A stretch of 64,000 bases of DNA, from positions 194,180,278 through 194,244,277 of the forward strand of contig NC_090024.1 in NCBI RefSeq assembly GCF_037176765.1, read 5' to 3'. Below the pieces are notes generated by a model. The model was not told the origin of the DNA. It worked only from the letters and a program-made list of their open reading frames with translations, and made no database searches. Origin of the DNA: Anolis sagrei (Eukaryota > Chordata > Lepidosauria > Squamata > Anolidae). The position numbers were made by a program, and so were the translations under genes. Shown here piece after piece: positions 34,664 through 45,880 of the stretch (position 1 is the stretch's first letter; each line of letters begins with the position of its first letter).

Positions 34664-35002
34664 CTGCAACAAAGCAAAACAAAAGACAAAACAAAGTCAT
34701 TCCAAAAAGAAAAGAAAAGAAAAGAAAAAGAATCTGGAAACTAAGATTCTAAGAATTCAGAAGACAAAACAAGCAATGCATCTCTGTTCTCATGGCCTTC
34801 AACAAGAATGTCTTATTCAAGCATTTCCCAACCCAATGCCTTCCAGATGTGTGAGGGTGCAATTTCCATTATTACTATTCAAGATAGCCAATGGCCATGC
34901 ACAATCAGGATAATGGGAACAACAGTACTAAATGTTGGAAGATGCTAGTCTGAGGACAGTCTGTTCTGTCTGCTCCACATATACACAAAGCAGTGTTCAT
35001 AC

Positions 35003-35045
35003 CTTTCCTTGTATCCTCCATTTCTGCATCTCTTGGATCTTGCTC
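35003..35045 (-). other. KLHDC8A: Predicted 43-nt 5' leader exon of KLHDC8A
   Basis: On the minus strand TTTTTTGTTTATTTAG is followed by 43 nt and then GGAAAG|GTATGA, a good acceptor and donor pair. It lies 339 bp upstream of the coding exon. Spliced on, its two ATGs open short upstream frames that stop within about 12 codons. The frame that leads into the KLHDC8A ATG is open across this exon. The transcription start lies further upstream and was not identified. Confidence 0.5.
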
Positions 35046-35964
35046 CTAAATAAACAAAAAAGGTTAGTCTCACTTTGCTTTCTGACATTCATACATATCA
35101 GAACCCTTCTCTGCTCAAAAGATTTTCCTTCTGAAAACTTTATTTCAAATCCCACAGTCTGTCTATATCACCCTGCACAAGCAATAGCTACATCCTCCCC
35201 ATTCCCTATAGCCTGCCTCTGTCTTATGCAGCAGAGTGCTGAGCTGGAAGTGCGCTAGAGAACAGCCCATTAGTTAGGACACAGTCAGAGTCACAAGCAC
35301 CTATCACAAGCCAAGGGATTATTTTTGCTCTCTTGCTCTGAACAGATGACAAGTATGTAGATGAGAGGAGTAGATGCAGGAAACTAGAGCACGGCGTTGT
35401 CCAGAGGGAGGCAGCTGCTGCACTCTCCCCCTAATAAATATAACCAGATCCAGACAGAAAAGCTCACAGGGTCATTACGGAACCAAGGTATTGTTTCCTG
35501 TTTAAAAGGTCATGCTTGCTTTTATCCGCTTCTCTGATTTAGTCACTAATGCCTAATTTATATGTTGTCATGCATATGGGCCAAATGAAAGGGTTTACAC
35601 ATAATACTGGAGAACAGTGTTGCACACTGTAAACAGTGGAGGACTCTGGTTCATTCCCATGGCTGCTACAGGGATCGTTCCTGCCCCACAAGCCATTTAC
35701 TACTGACATGCAATTGTTAGATAAGGAATTCAGAGATGGACACCAAAAGTATGCTGATGGCACTCTGCTACTCCTCCTCACTGGAGCTGTACAGATGCTG
35801 GACTAGTGCCTACATGTTATGCAGGCTAGGTGAAGGCCAGTTAACTGAGACTGTATCTCAATCAGACAGAATATCTGTGGAATGGCAGTTCCCAGGTCTT
35901 GAAATTGGCCAAGCAATGTTCTGTAAATTTATAAAAAACCATCAAGGAGAGAATATGAAATGTG
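35046..35964. other. Upstream flank of KLHDC8A; possible promoter not located
   Basis: On the minus strand a TATATTTATTAG at about 35433 precedes an E-box CAGCTG at 35409-35414. No further exon could be supported. Confidence 0.2.
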
Positions 35965-36112
35965 GTGTCAGTGCAGAGTTCTATGGATCCAATGGTTTGC
36001 CAAAATGACCAATAAGAGGACCCTACAGTAAATCAAGCCAGAACACTCCCGGGAAACCAAAATAACCAAACTAAGCCTACTAAACTTTGGCCATACCATG
36101 AGACAACTGACT

Positions 36113-36436
36113 TTGTCACATGGCCACTGGAGTTGCTCTGCTTCATCAGGGGGCATGGGGAACTCGGCGCTACACACCCCACATTGCCTGGCTCCAGCTT
36201 AAGGTAATTACATGGTGGGAAATGTGAACATGTGTGGAATGTGTGGCTTCCCTCCATGGATTCTAATGGCAACATGGGAAGCCGTGTTGCTGTGGCAGTT
36301 GCATGCTCCGGCTCTGCCTTCTTTCATCCATGGAGCCATGCCAGCATCATTTGATGGGAGCCAGTAGGCTCCATGGGTGACCTGGGCTAAACCGATGCAT
36401 GCTGCCGATTTTAGCCCCACGTGAAGAGGTCCAACA
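36113..36436. mobile_element. Unclassified insertion inside the older RTE copy
   Basis: The host reads AACTGACT on the left and GACTCATTTGAAA on the right. TGACT at 36108-36112 and 36437-36441 may be a 5-bp target duplication. The insert has no clear terminal repeats or coding frame. Confidence 0.5.
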
Positions 36437-36479
36437 TGACTCATTTGAAAAGGAAATAACACTTGGTAAAGAGGGAGGT

Positions 36480-37116
36480 ACAACTGGAAAATAGAGGGAG
36501 AAACCGTGGAGGCTGTGACAGACTTTGTATTTCTAGGTGCAAAGATTACTGCAGATGCAGACTGTGGCCAGGAAATCAGAAGACGCTTACTTCTTGGGAG
36601 GAGAGCAATGTCCAATCTCGATAAAATAGTAAAGAGTAGAGACATCAGACTGGCAACAAAGATCCGCCTAGTCAAAGCCATGGTATTCCCTGTAGTAACC
36701 TACGGATGTGAGAGCTGGACCTTAGGGAAGGCTGAGCGAAGGAAGATCGATGCTTTTGAGCTGTGGTGTTGGAGGAAAGTTCTGAGAGTGCCTTGGACTG
36801 CGAGAAGATCCAACCAGTCCATCCTCCAGGAAATAAAGCCCGACTGCTCACTGGAGGGAAAGATACTAGAGACAAAGTTGAAGTACTTTGGTCACATCAT
36901 GAGGAGACAGGAAAGCCTAGAGAAGACAATTATGCTGGGGAAAGTGGAAGGCAAAAGGAAGAGGGGCCGACCAAGGGCAAGATGGATGGATGGCATCCTT
37001 GAAGTAACTGGACTGACCCTGAGGGAGCTGGGGGTGGTGACGGCCGACAGGGAGCTCTGGCGTGGGCTGGTCCATGAGGTCACGAAGAGTCGGAGACGAC
37101 TGAACGAATGAACAAC
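36480..37116 (+). mobile_element. Younger RTE LINE 3' end with perfect 12-bp target duplication
   Basis: A 201-codon open frame (36506-37111) covers the reverse-transcriptase C-terminal region of RTE elements: DFVFLGAKITADADC, RDIRLATKIRLVKAMVFPVV, TYGCESWTL, KYFGHIMRRQESLEKTIMLG and RGRPRARWMDGI. The 3' end is GAACGAATGAACAAC. AAAGAGGGAGGT flanks it at 36468-36479 and 37117-37128. The intact frame suggests youth; it is 5' truncated and so not autonomous. Confidence 0.92.
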
Positions 37117-37290
37117 AAAGAGGGAGGTGGCAGGAAAAGAGGAAGACCATATTACAGGTGAATAGACTCAATTACTTAAACCATAGCTCTGAGTTTGTAG
37201 AACGTAAGCAGCACTGCTAATGACAAGAATGTCTTGGAAGTCTCATTCACAGGGTCCATATAAGTCTAAGCAAACTCAATGACAATTTTT

Positions 37291-38569
37291 AAAAAAATAA
37301 TACATGAGGCTGCATTTGAAGGTGATGGCAAAAATGCACTACGCTCCAAATAGATTGCTGACAGGAATACCTTACAGAAAGCACACCTCAACTGTAAAGG
37401 TTTTATGCTGTCTGCCAGAATGCTTCCGGTCTGAATTCAAGGTGTTGGTGATGACATTTAAAGCCTAGGACATAAATATGTGAAAGAAGGTCTCTCTCTC
37501 TATACATTTGCCAGTGAATTAAAATATGCCAGAGGAGTAATACATTGTGATCATGTGTAAGAAAGTTTGCTCAATTGCCCACCCTACTTATGATCACTTT
37601 AAAGGGCCAAAGGGACAGTGATCCAGACTATATTTCAGCTCCACGTTGAAATGTATCTTTTAAAATGGGACCTAAGGATATTGATCAAATAGTAAAATGG
37701 TTTTAAGACAGTTCTATATGTCTTACACTGTTTGAATGATTCTATACTTTTTAATTTGGTTTTTTATGCTACTAGGAGGTCTAATGATATAAGGCAGAAT
37801 AGAAATGTTAAACAAATTAATATTGCATGATTTCTTGCACCTCAAGCAGCATCTGCTTGCCAGCACTAGAAAATTTCTGATTCACATGAACAATTCATAC
37901 CAAACACACAGGATTATCCACAAACAAGCAGGAGAAGGAAATAATTCCCCTCTGTCACATTAAATCATGGGGGCAGGTAGGAAAACAGGTGGCCTTGGGT
38001 TTACTTAAATATTACAATTTGATTTTGTAATAATTCAATTGTATCCTGGCCTGAAGACCATTCTGGGGAGAAATGTAAGGTCATGACTGCACAAACAAAC
38101 CAGTGTAAGATTCCCCTCTCAACTTTTAAACTTACAGGCATTGGCAGAAGTGATGGCAGAAGATTACTTTGAAATAAAAGTGACCAAGGAGTAATTTGGC
38201 CTTGGGTGATTTTTAAACAAGGTGTTGTTACAAGGTCACTTAAGAGAACACAGCATATTAAATGTCCTTTGTTCACACTGAAAGCTGTAGGTGAAACATA
38301 AGGAATGTTAACTAACAGCTGGATGGATATAACAAATCTCCTTTTAGCCCAGGCTTCTTGTTGGTTAAGTCTGTTTAGCTTTTTTCTCTGTCATTTGTAG
38401 CAAAGTGAAAACAAAAAAAAAACCTTGTCAGCTTTCACTTAGCAAATTCAGTCATTCAGCTACTTATGCTAAGTCTATCAAAAGTATGGAGAATTGTGCT
38501 TGGAAGTAAGTATTTCTTAGCAATTACAAATTTTGTAATTCCCTTTCCTAATAACAAAGATTAAGGTTG
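37291..38569. other. No gene recognised
   Basis: AT-rich intergenic sequence. The 91-codon frame at 38001-38276 (-) has no recognised motif. Confidence 0.35.
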
Positions 38570-38712
38570 CATATATGCTGTAGAACAAATGCAGCTTGGC
38601 ACCAGTTCACCTGCCATAGCTAAATGCTATGGAATTATCGGAGCTGTAGTTTTAAAAGGTCTTCAACCTTCTCTAACAAAATGTGTTGGTGCCTCACACA
38701 ACTGGCAGGATA
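38570..38712. mobile_element. MITE of the TGTAGAACAAATGCAG family
   Basis: Shares AGCTGTAGTTTTAAAAGGTC with the copy at 11151. The right end is worn away. Confidence 0.6.
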
Positions 38713-38870
38713 TTATTTTACTTTGCAGAGGTCTGTTTCTGCTTTGTTGTTGTTAGGGAGGGGAGTCTGGTACATTTACAAATGTGAATCCTAAATTAGT
38801 TTGTCCTCCTATGGAGACACAAAAAAAAATCCTCAAGCCTATTCTCCTACATTTGAATGTCCCAAAGTAT

Positions 38871-38920
38871 TTATTCTGTCCCAAAGAGTTTATTGTGTCC
38901 CAAAGAATTTATTCTGCACA
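38871..38920. repeat. Three tandem ~18-bp units
   Basis: TCCCAAAGNNTTTATT occurs three times in tandem. Part of a longer A/T-rich repeat related to 42130 and 44030. Confidence 0.7.
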
Positions 38921-39207
38921 GAAAAACATATTTTGTGCAAAAAAAAGTTTGTTTTCTTCTGCACAAAATAGACTTCTTGCTCATGGAACACTGTTGTCCA
39001 CAAAAATTTTTCCAAAAATAAATTACTCCTCTGTGATACCTTGAGATATTCAATATCAGGAGAAAATTGTACAAAATTCCAGCTGGTCTTCTATTTTAAA
39101 CCTAGGAATGAATCATCATGAATATTCTTTCCATCTAGATTACATTAGGCTGTCAGACTAGTTTTTTTATTACATATTCAATTATTTATACAATAACTAA
39201 CCATTTA

Positions 39208-39432
39208 CTATCCTGCAGTAGCCACTCAGCCTGCCTAAATATCCTGAAGGCACCAGATTCTCTCTGATCTTGAAAACTAAGCAGAGTTAAATAAGGTATT
39301 ACAGAGGAAGGAATTGGTAAACCATCTCTGAGTTTTTCTTGCCTAAGAAAAACCCAATGAAATGTATGGAGTTGCCATAAATTGACAGTTGAAGCTATGA
39401 ATTGACGAGACATAGAGAGAGAGAAAGTAGCC
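39208..39432 (+). mobile_element. 5S-rRNA-derived SINE (5S-Sauria type)
   Basis: TCTCTCTGATCTTGAAAACT and AAGCAGAGTTAAAT match the internal promoter region of 5S rRNA. The 3' part (TTGCCATAAATTGACAGTTG) resembles the Sauria SINE tail. Confidence 0.7.
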
Positions 39433-39614
39433 ACTCGATGATATATTAATGTGAGTATTTAGAAAGATGATGTTTATGTTCTACCAGAGTAGAGGTGAGA
39501 CATTTGGCTCAGTTTTGGTGCAGATGCTAATTGTTTTGAGGATGATAGCAAGAGTTGCATGAATACTGTCATAGGTTAGCACACCACAAAACATACATCT
39601 GGATTAGCCTGGTG

Positions 39615-40611
39615 CAGTATTTCTCAACTTGGGGGTCAGACCCCTTTGCGACCCCCTGAGGGGGTCGCAAAGGGGTTTCAGAGGGGTCACCAAAGATCAT
39701 CAGAAAAACATATTTCTGATAGTCTTAGGAACCCCTTTGGCAAAGAAAGTTGAAGATCTCTCTGCCTGTCCTCTTCCTTTTTGGAAATAGATAGTGAATC
39801 TTCTCACCAAAAAAGCTCTCCTCTTGCTTTGGTTGGCTAGCCTCTCAGCCAAGGGGTGGAGTGTTTCTGAGACTCCAAGCAAGGAGGGGAGAACAGGTAT
39901 GTTTGGCATATAGCAGTATGGTGCACATGTGTGGGCAAGGGAAAGTGTGTGAGGCTGGAGGGAGGCTTGCACCAATGAGTCTCTTTGAGGCATGCGGGTT
40001 CTGTATGTTGGTGGGATTAAGAATGCTCTTTGATTGTAAGTGAACTATACATCCCAACAACTACAACTCCCAAATGTCAAGATCTATTTTCCCCAAACTC
40101 CACCAGTGTTCACATTTGGGCATATTGAGTATTCTTGCCAAGTTTGGTCCAGAGCTAACATTGTTTGAGTCCACAGTGCTCTCTCGATGTAGGTGAACTA
40201 CAACTCCAAAACTCAAGGTCAATGCCCACCAAACCCTTCCAGTATTTTCTGTTGCCCATGGAAGTTCTGTGTGCTAACTTTGGTTCAATTCCATCATTGG
40301 TAGGGTTCAGAATGCTCCTTGATTGTAAGTGAACTATAAATCCCAGAAACTACAACACCCCCCCCCCCAAATGACAAAATCAATCCCCCTTCCCAAACCC
40401 CACCAGTATTCAAATTTGGGCGTATCAGATATTTGTACCAAATTTGGTCCAGTGAATGAAAATACATCCTTCATATCAGATATTTACAATTCATAGCAGT
40501 AGAAAAATACAGTTATGAAGTAGCAATGAAAATAATTTTATGGTTGGGGGTCACCACAACATGAAGAACTGTATTAAGGGGTCGGGGCATTAGGAAGGTT
40601 GAGAAACACTG
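39615..40611. mobile_element. Non-autonomous hAT transposon, about 1 kb
   Basis: Ends CAGTATTTCTCAACTTGG and the inverse of GGTTGAGAAACACTG. Flanks GCCTGGTG and ACCTAATG match at 5 of 8. Internal GTAAGTGAACTATACATCCC units repeat two to three times. No transposase frame remains. Confidence 0.85.
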
Positions 40612-40619
40612 ACCTAATG

Positions 40620-41339
40620 TATTTTATGAGCATGGTAGAAAAATCTGATTTTCCACTGATGTTGTATCTGACATGGTACATTTCTAGCCTTTGCCATTAT
40701 GGTGTGTTTTTTTTATAGCTTGTCACTTGTCAAGGGCTGAAAACATACCCAGGGACCTAAGAGTTTGCACAGCCAAGAGCTGTGATCGTATTTATTTGTT
40801 TCTGGATAACAGCAGCTGATGGAGCACTGCAATTCATCTCAGTGAGATGAAAAGAAAGAAAACATTCCCTTTGTTTTATGATGGCCATGGAGGGGGCATA
40901 TTTTATCCACTTTTAATAGAGAAGTGATAAATTGCAGAAACAATGTTATAATGCAGAGTTGTCTTGTTTACTCTAAGAAGGTCAGAATAAAGGAAAGCCA
41001 TAACTGAACAAAAAAGAAAGAAAGAAATATAAATCAAACCCAGTGAGATTGTGACAGCAATGAAAGGTAATTTGTTTACATTAACATAGCTATTATTAAA
41101 CATTTATGTTAAAGATAACACAGGCTGTGGTTTCTCATCAGTCAATATTCCTTAAGATAAAAATGACCTTATTGCTGTAATGGGCAATGGTTTATCTTTT
41201 TACTCCTTTTAACAAGGGAGCAAGAAGTCTTATGGTCTGCCATCCTCAGTGATGGCTGCCAGCTTCTTTCAACTTTTATGTATATTTCTAGTCTCTATAA
41301 TTGAATAGACTTTCCAAAACAATAGAAATTAATTTTCCC
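40620..41339. other. No gene recognised
   Basis: Unique AT-rich sequence. Confidence 0.35.
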
Positions 41340-41448
41340 CATTGAGTATTTAATCCTGTTTTAATGTTTGTATATTTTAAATTGTATTGATGTAAGATGC
41401 TTTGAATCTCCTTGTGGAGAGAAAAATCAGGGTAATAATAATAATAAT

Positions 41449-41450
<2 letters not shown>
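41340..41450 (+). mobile_element. L2-like LINE 3' tail
   Basis: TTGTATTGATGTAAGATGC to TTGTGGAGAGAAAAATCAG followed by AAT repeats, the L2 tail pattern. Confidence 0.5.
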
Positions 41451-41487
<37 letters not shown>

Positions 41488-41753
41488 CTCTGGCACAGGC
41501 CAGCAAAGGTGGTCCCAGTGGTGATCAGCACACTGGGTGTAGTGCCTAAAGACCTTGGCCTGCACTTAAAAACAATTGGCACTGACAAAATTACCATCTG
41601 TCAGCTGCAAAAGGCCATCCTACTTGGATCTGCACACACCATTCACCGTTACATCACACAGTCCTAGACACTTGGGAAGTGTCCGATGTGTGATCGAATA
41701 AAAAAGCCAGTATAGTGATTGTGTTTGCTGTGTACTAATCTTGTTGTGTATCA

Positions 41754-41755
<2 letters not shown>
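41451..41755 (+). mobile_element. R4-like LINE 3' end between CAA and AAT microsatellites
   Basis: The frame encodes KVVPVVISTLGVVPKDL and QLQKAILLGSAHTIHRYI then a stop, the C-terminal signature of R4/Dong-type LINEs. Preceded by (CAA)n at 41451-41487 and followed by (AAT)n at 41755-41799. The poly-Thr frame upstream is microsatellite. Confidence 0.7.

Positions 41756-41799
<44 letters not shown>
41755..41799. repeat. (AAT)n microsatellite
   Basis: About 15 units, probably grown from the R4 tail. Confidence 0.97.
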
Positions 41800-42074
41800 T
41801 CTTGACTGTGCAGACAGTATAGGCCTTCTGAAAATGACTGCCTGTGAGATGGACTAAGCTGAAGGAACATAGTGCTCAAGGTCCTCACCATTGTTACCTA
41901 ATTAGAATTGGTTAACTTCAGAAATTAATTTGTTCTAATCCCCAAACCCACCTTAGAATAGCTAATTGTGTTACAAATTTAAAGAAGTAACTGTTTGCTT
42001 CCACATTTAATACATGTAACTGGTTGTTAGCTTCTGTTACATTTGTGCATATTTAACTGCTACAGTGATCCCCT

Positions 42075-42490
42075 AACCCAGGGGTTCTCAATTTTTTCAG
42101 CCACTGAGCCCTTTTTGAAGCAAATATTTCTCATGGAGCCCCAATAAATGTTTAGGGTTTTTTTTTTGCACAGAAAATGCAATTTCCTTCATAGAAATGT
42201 TATTTTCTGCATAGGACGCACATTTTCTGTACAAAATTAACATTTCTGCATATAAAATATTGTTTTTATGCTTGCCATAGATGCAGGCGAAACATCAGGA
42301 GAAATGCCTCTAGAACATGGCTCTATAGCCCGAAAAAACCCACAAGAACCTAGTGATTCCAGCCATGAAAGCCTTCGACAATACAAAATATTGTTTTCTT
42401 TGGAACACCCAGCATTTAAATTTAAACTATACATATTTTCATTGTAGAATTACAGTTCTGCCAAATCAGACCAAGAGTCCATCTAGTTCA
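42075..42490. mobile_element. Unclassified A/T-rich repeat, copy A, split by a Penelope-like fragment
   Basis: ATAGAAATGTTATTTTCTGC and AGAATTACAGTTCTGCCAAA with CAAGAGTCCATCTAGTTCAG also occur at 44020-44790. An insertion at 42265-42390 divides it. Confidence 0.65.
42265..42390. mobile_element. Penelope-like terminal fragment
   Basis: TGCCATAGATGCAGGCGAAA, GATTCCAGCCATGAAAGCC and TTCGACAATACAA. AAATATTGTTTT sequence flanks both sides, consistent with insertion into copy A. Confidence 0.75.
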
Positions 42491-42515
42491 GGCTCATATC
42501 TTTAACAACAGAAAA

Positions 42516-42942
42516 GGTGGGTTGCTGTGAGTTTTCCAGACTGTATGGCCATGTTCCAGAAGCATTCTCTCCTGACGTTTCACCCACATCTATGGCAGGA
42601 ATCCTCAGAGGTCTATTGGAAACTAGGTAAGTGGGGTTTATATATCTGTGGAATGTCCAGAGTAGGAGAAATAACTCTTGTCTGTTGGAGGCAAGTATGA
42701 ATGTTGCAATTGGCCATCTTGATTAGCAGTTAATAGCCTTGCAGCTCCCACCCTGGACATTCGACAGATATATGAACCCCACTTGCCTAGTTTGCAACAG
42801 ACTTCACAACTCTGAGGATGGCTGCCATAGATGTGGGTGAAATGTCAGGAGATAATGCTTCTGGAACATGGCCATATAGCCCGAAACGCTCACAGCAACC
42901 CAGTGATTCCAGTCATGAAAGCCTTTGACAACACAATAGAAA
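42516..42942. mobile_element. Penelope-like ends arranged as an inverted pair
   Basis: 42516-42745 has the plus-oriented terminus (GTTGCTGTGAGTTTTCCAG onward) and 42748-42942 its inverse (GACATTCGACAGATATATGA to CTCACAGCAACCC). No coding sequence lies between. Confidence 0.8.
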
Positions 42943-43020
42943 GGTTACATTATGGACTACAACTCCCAGAATCCTCCAGTGAGAATGGTCAGCGCCACAC
43001 TGGCTGGAAGATTCTGTGAG

Positions 43021-44019
43021 GTGTCATTCAAAATGTTACTTTCCCAAGCTCTACCCAATAAAGTTGCAAACTCAATAAAACTAGAACGACTTCCAACTTT
43101 ACAGAGGTGGTTTTAAGATGGAGATTTTTAGCTTTTGTACTGACTCACTTTGTATTATCAATACAGAACTGGTGTAGAGGAAGCTCACTGTAAAAACAAT
43201 TCCATCGTGAAAATAGATCTGCATCAGCTCTGGCATCAGCAGTATTTCTCTCTTGCGCAAATCAGCCGGCCGATGCAGTTTAATTTAGTTTGTGTGTCTG
43301 ACATTTCTGACCTCACGTCAAATTGAACAGTTCCCTTGCCATGGCAACCACTACAAAAAGAAAGCCGACTACCTTCATTTTTTACACTTGGAAAACACCA
43401 TGTGGGAATAATACAAATGTTTCCAGTGTAGGGAGGGATTAAAATAAGTCTTCAGATGATCAGGAAATGTCTCCTTAGCTTGAAAGTAATCAGAAAAAGG
43501 TCTAACGTGTTTGTCTCTTTTGGTCGCTCCTTCTTTCTAGGCCATCTTGATTTCCTCAGAGGTTTCTGAGGAGCTCTTGCCTGTGCATTGTCTTTCCACG
43601 TTTCTTTTCTAATGACTGTGTTTCCTGTTTAAGATATGACAAGGTTTCTACTTGTTTCTTCCTGGCACCAGCTGCCCCTGTACCATTTATGTACAAAACT
43701 GAGACATTTTACTTTTTTGAAACATGATGCCCAGGTTTTCCCATTCACACAGTAGAAGTCCAAAAAATAACTTTTCAAAGCTCTGGCCAGATGTGAAGAA
43801 GCCCTTGGTAGAGTTTCTTTTGGAGGGCCTCCAAATACACAATATTCAAATGAATATCTAAGAACAATCCTGATTCACTATTTTAAATGTTCATCATGAC
43901 CCCAGTGCAACATCAACCCAGGGCTTTCTGGAATATTAAAGCACAGCATAAATAATACTTGTAAATATATGAATCTCAGAAAAAAAGATGAAATATCCTG
44001 ATGAGGGACAAACCGAATA
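43021..44019. promoter_or_regulatory. Repeat-free block with a palindromic X-box-like site
   Basis: TTGCCATGGCAA at 43336-43347 is a perfect palindrome matching the core of RFX X-boxes. ACCTCACGTCAAA nearby is CRE-like. The block at 43180-43420 is free of recognised repeats. Enhancer function is inference. Confidence 0.25.
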
Positions 44020-44790
44020 TATAGAATTTTGCACAGTTTGAGACAATTATCTACACAGAAATGTTATTTTCTGTATAGGGTACACATTTCCAGTTAACAT
44101 TTTCCACATACAGAATCATAGAGTTGGAAAACACCACCTGAACCATCTAGTCCAACCCACTGCCATGCAGGAAAAGCATAATCAAAGCACCCCTGACAGA
44201 TGGCCATCCAGCCTCTGTTTAAAAGGCTCCAAAGAAGAAGCTTCCACCATACTCCAAGGCAGAAAATTCCACCGCTGAGTAACTCTTACAGTCAGGAAGT
44301 TTTTCCTAATGTTCAGGTGGAATCTCCTTTTGCGTAATTTGAGAAACCATTGCTTTGCGTCCTAGTTTCTAGGGCAGCAGAAAACAAGCCTGTTCCTCTA
44401 CCTTTAAAATATTTAAACATGGCTATCATATCTCCTCTCAACCTTCCCTTCTGCAGGCTAAACATACCCAGTTCTTTAAGCTGCTCCTCATAGTATACAG
44501 GCCCTTGATCATTTTAATCACCTTCCTCTGGACACATCCCAGTTTGTCAATATCCCTCTTGAATTGTGCTGCCCAGAATTGGACACAGTATTCCAGGTGA
44601 GGTCTTACTAAAGCAGAATATTATTTTCTTTGCAACACCAACATTTAGATTTTGTGCAAAATAACTAGAGAATTGTGAATAGTTAAGAAAACTGTACAAT
44701 TTTCTTTCCAGCCATCACTGCAGAATTACAGCCCTGCTAAATCAAACCAAGAGTCCATCTAGTTCAGTTCCTTACATTTAACAGCAGAGC
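44020..44790. mobile_element. Unclassified A/T-rich repeat, copy B, split by CR1
   Basis: Paralogous to copy A (ACAGAAATGTTATTTTCTGT; CAAGAGTCCATCTAGTTCAG). A CR1 insertion at 44112-44613 divides it. Confidence 0.65.
44112..44613 (-). mobile_element. CR1 LINE 3' end
   Basis: CAGAATCATAGAGTTGGAAA, GATGGCCATCCAGCCTCTG, GCTGCTCCTCATAGTATAC, TGTGCTGCCCAGAATTGGAC in the inverse CR1 order. About 500 bp, the longest minus CR1 here. Frame broken. Confidence 0.9.
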
Positions 44791-45734
44791 TCAGAAAAAT
44801 TATCTTGTGGACTACAATTCCAAGAATCCTCCAGCGAGGTCTGCCAACAGACCCAACCACTCAGTACAAAGAATTAAGAAGAACAGAGCTATAGATTGAG
44901 TCTCCCTTGACAGAAATGCTTGGGACTAGCTGCTTTTTTGATTTTTGGAATTTCTGTATTTGTACATACATATCTGAATGTGGAATGGGAGCACAGAGTG
45001 GTAGTCATATATTCAGCATCTACCAAGCCCCCTTCAAGGAATCCCACTCTACCACTGTAGAAACATGATAGGAGAAAGTGAAGAGGAAGCAAAATCACTT
45101 ACATATGGACTCTGAGGGGAAAAAATGTCTCACATATGTCTCTGGCTATCATCACATTTTCTGCCCTTTAGCAAAGCCTGGAAAAGGAGAGGAAAATCAG
45201 CTCACTGTGAGTCTTTGTCATTTCCTCTGGGCTGGATACACATGGTGGCTGATGGGGTCACTCTATGCCTGCCCTTGCAGCTCATCTCCAGGGTGCCCAC
45301 CCTGCCACATAGCACCGTTGGTGGGGCGGAAGTCGAGTGTGAAAGCATGTGGGATATCCGCTTTTTACAGGGGCATTTTGAAAGTGGTGTTCCTCCCCAT
45401 TTCCCTTTGTCTTTTTTCTCTCATCAGGGTTCCTGAAAGAAAACTCAGAAGGTGTTTTTCCTCTGTGGTGGACATGACTGGCTGGAAATTTCAGATTTTG
45501 GAGAATTTTGGATTTCCAAATAAGGGAGTGTCAACCTGTGTTAGTGCAATGATGGACTCTGTCCGGATCCTAAGGTTCTGGCAGTTACTAGAGGTGGGAG
45601 ATTCTATTACTGGATCTGGCTATATCCATATCTGCTAGCCATTATTATTGTAAAACAGATTCAGAATCAGAGATGCATGCTTTTTGAATGCAGATTATTA
45701 GGGACAGACAGAAGATTTATATTTGGCCTTATGT
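44791..45734. other. No gene recognised
   Basis: A 186-codon frame at 45078-45638 (+) shows no family resemblance or codon regularity that I can identify. Confidence 0.3.
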
Positions 45735-45880
45735 TGGGTTGTTGTGGGTTTTTCTGGCTGTATGGCCATGTTCTAGAAGCATTCTCTCCTGGCATTTCAC
45801 CTGCATCTATGGCAGGGCCTCCTCAGAGGTTGTCAGGTCTGTTGGAAACTAGGAAAATGGGGTTTATGTATCTGTGACCT
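45735..45880 (+). mobile_element. Penelope-like terminal fragment
   Basis: GGCTGTATGGCCATGTTCTA, GAAGCATTCTCTCCTGGC, CTCCTCAGAGGTTGTCAGG. No coding. Confidence 0.78.

Larger units (their letters stand above)
35965..37290 (+). mobile_element. Older RTE (BovB-like) LINE 3' part, interrupted twice
   Basis: Pieces at 35965-36112, 36437-36479 and 37117-37290 read continuously as a BovB-type terminus: ATGGTTTGCCAAAATGACC, CTTTGGCCATACCATGAGAC, ACTTGGTAAAGAGGG, AGGAAAAGAGGAAGACC, then TGGAAGTCTCATTCACAGGG. The frame is broken. Between them lie a MITE-like insert and a younger RTE copy. Confidence 0.8.

Noticed and set aside
41288-41667. Poly-Leu, poly-Cys and poly-Thr frames
   Set aside because: AAT and CAA microsatellites. 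Only the C-terminal part is LINE coding.
45078-45638. 186-codon plus-strand frame
   Set aside because: No domain, no splice context, and another open frame overlaps it; likely chance.
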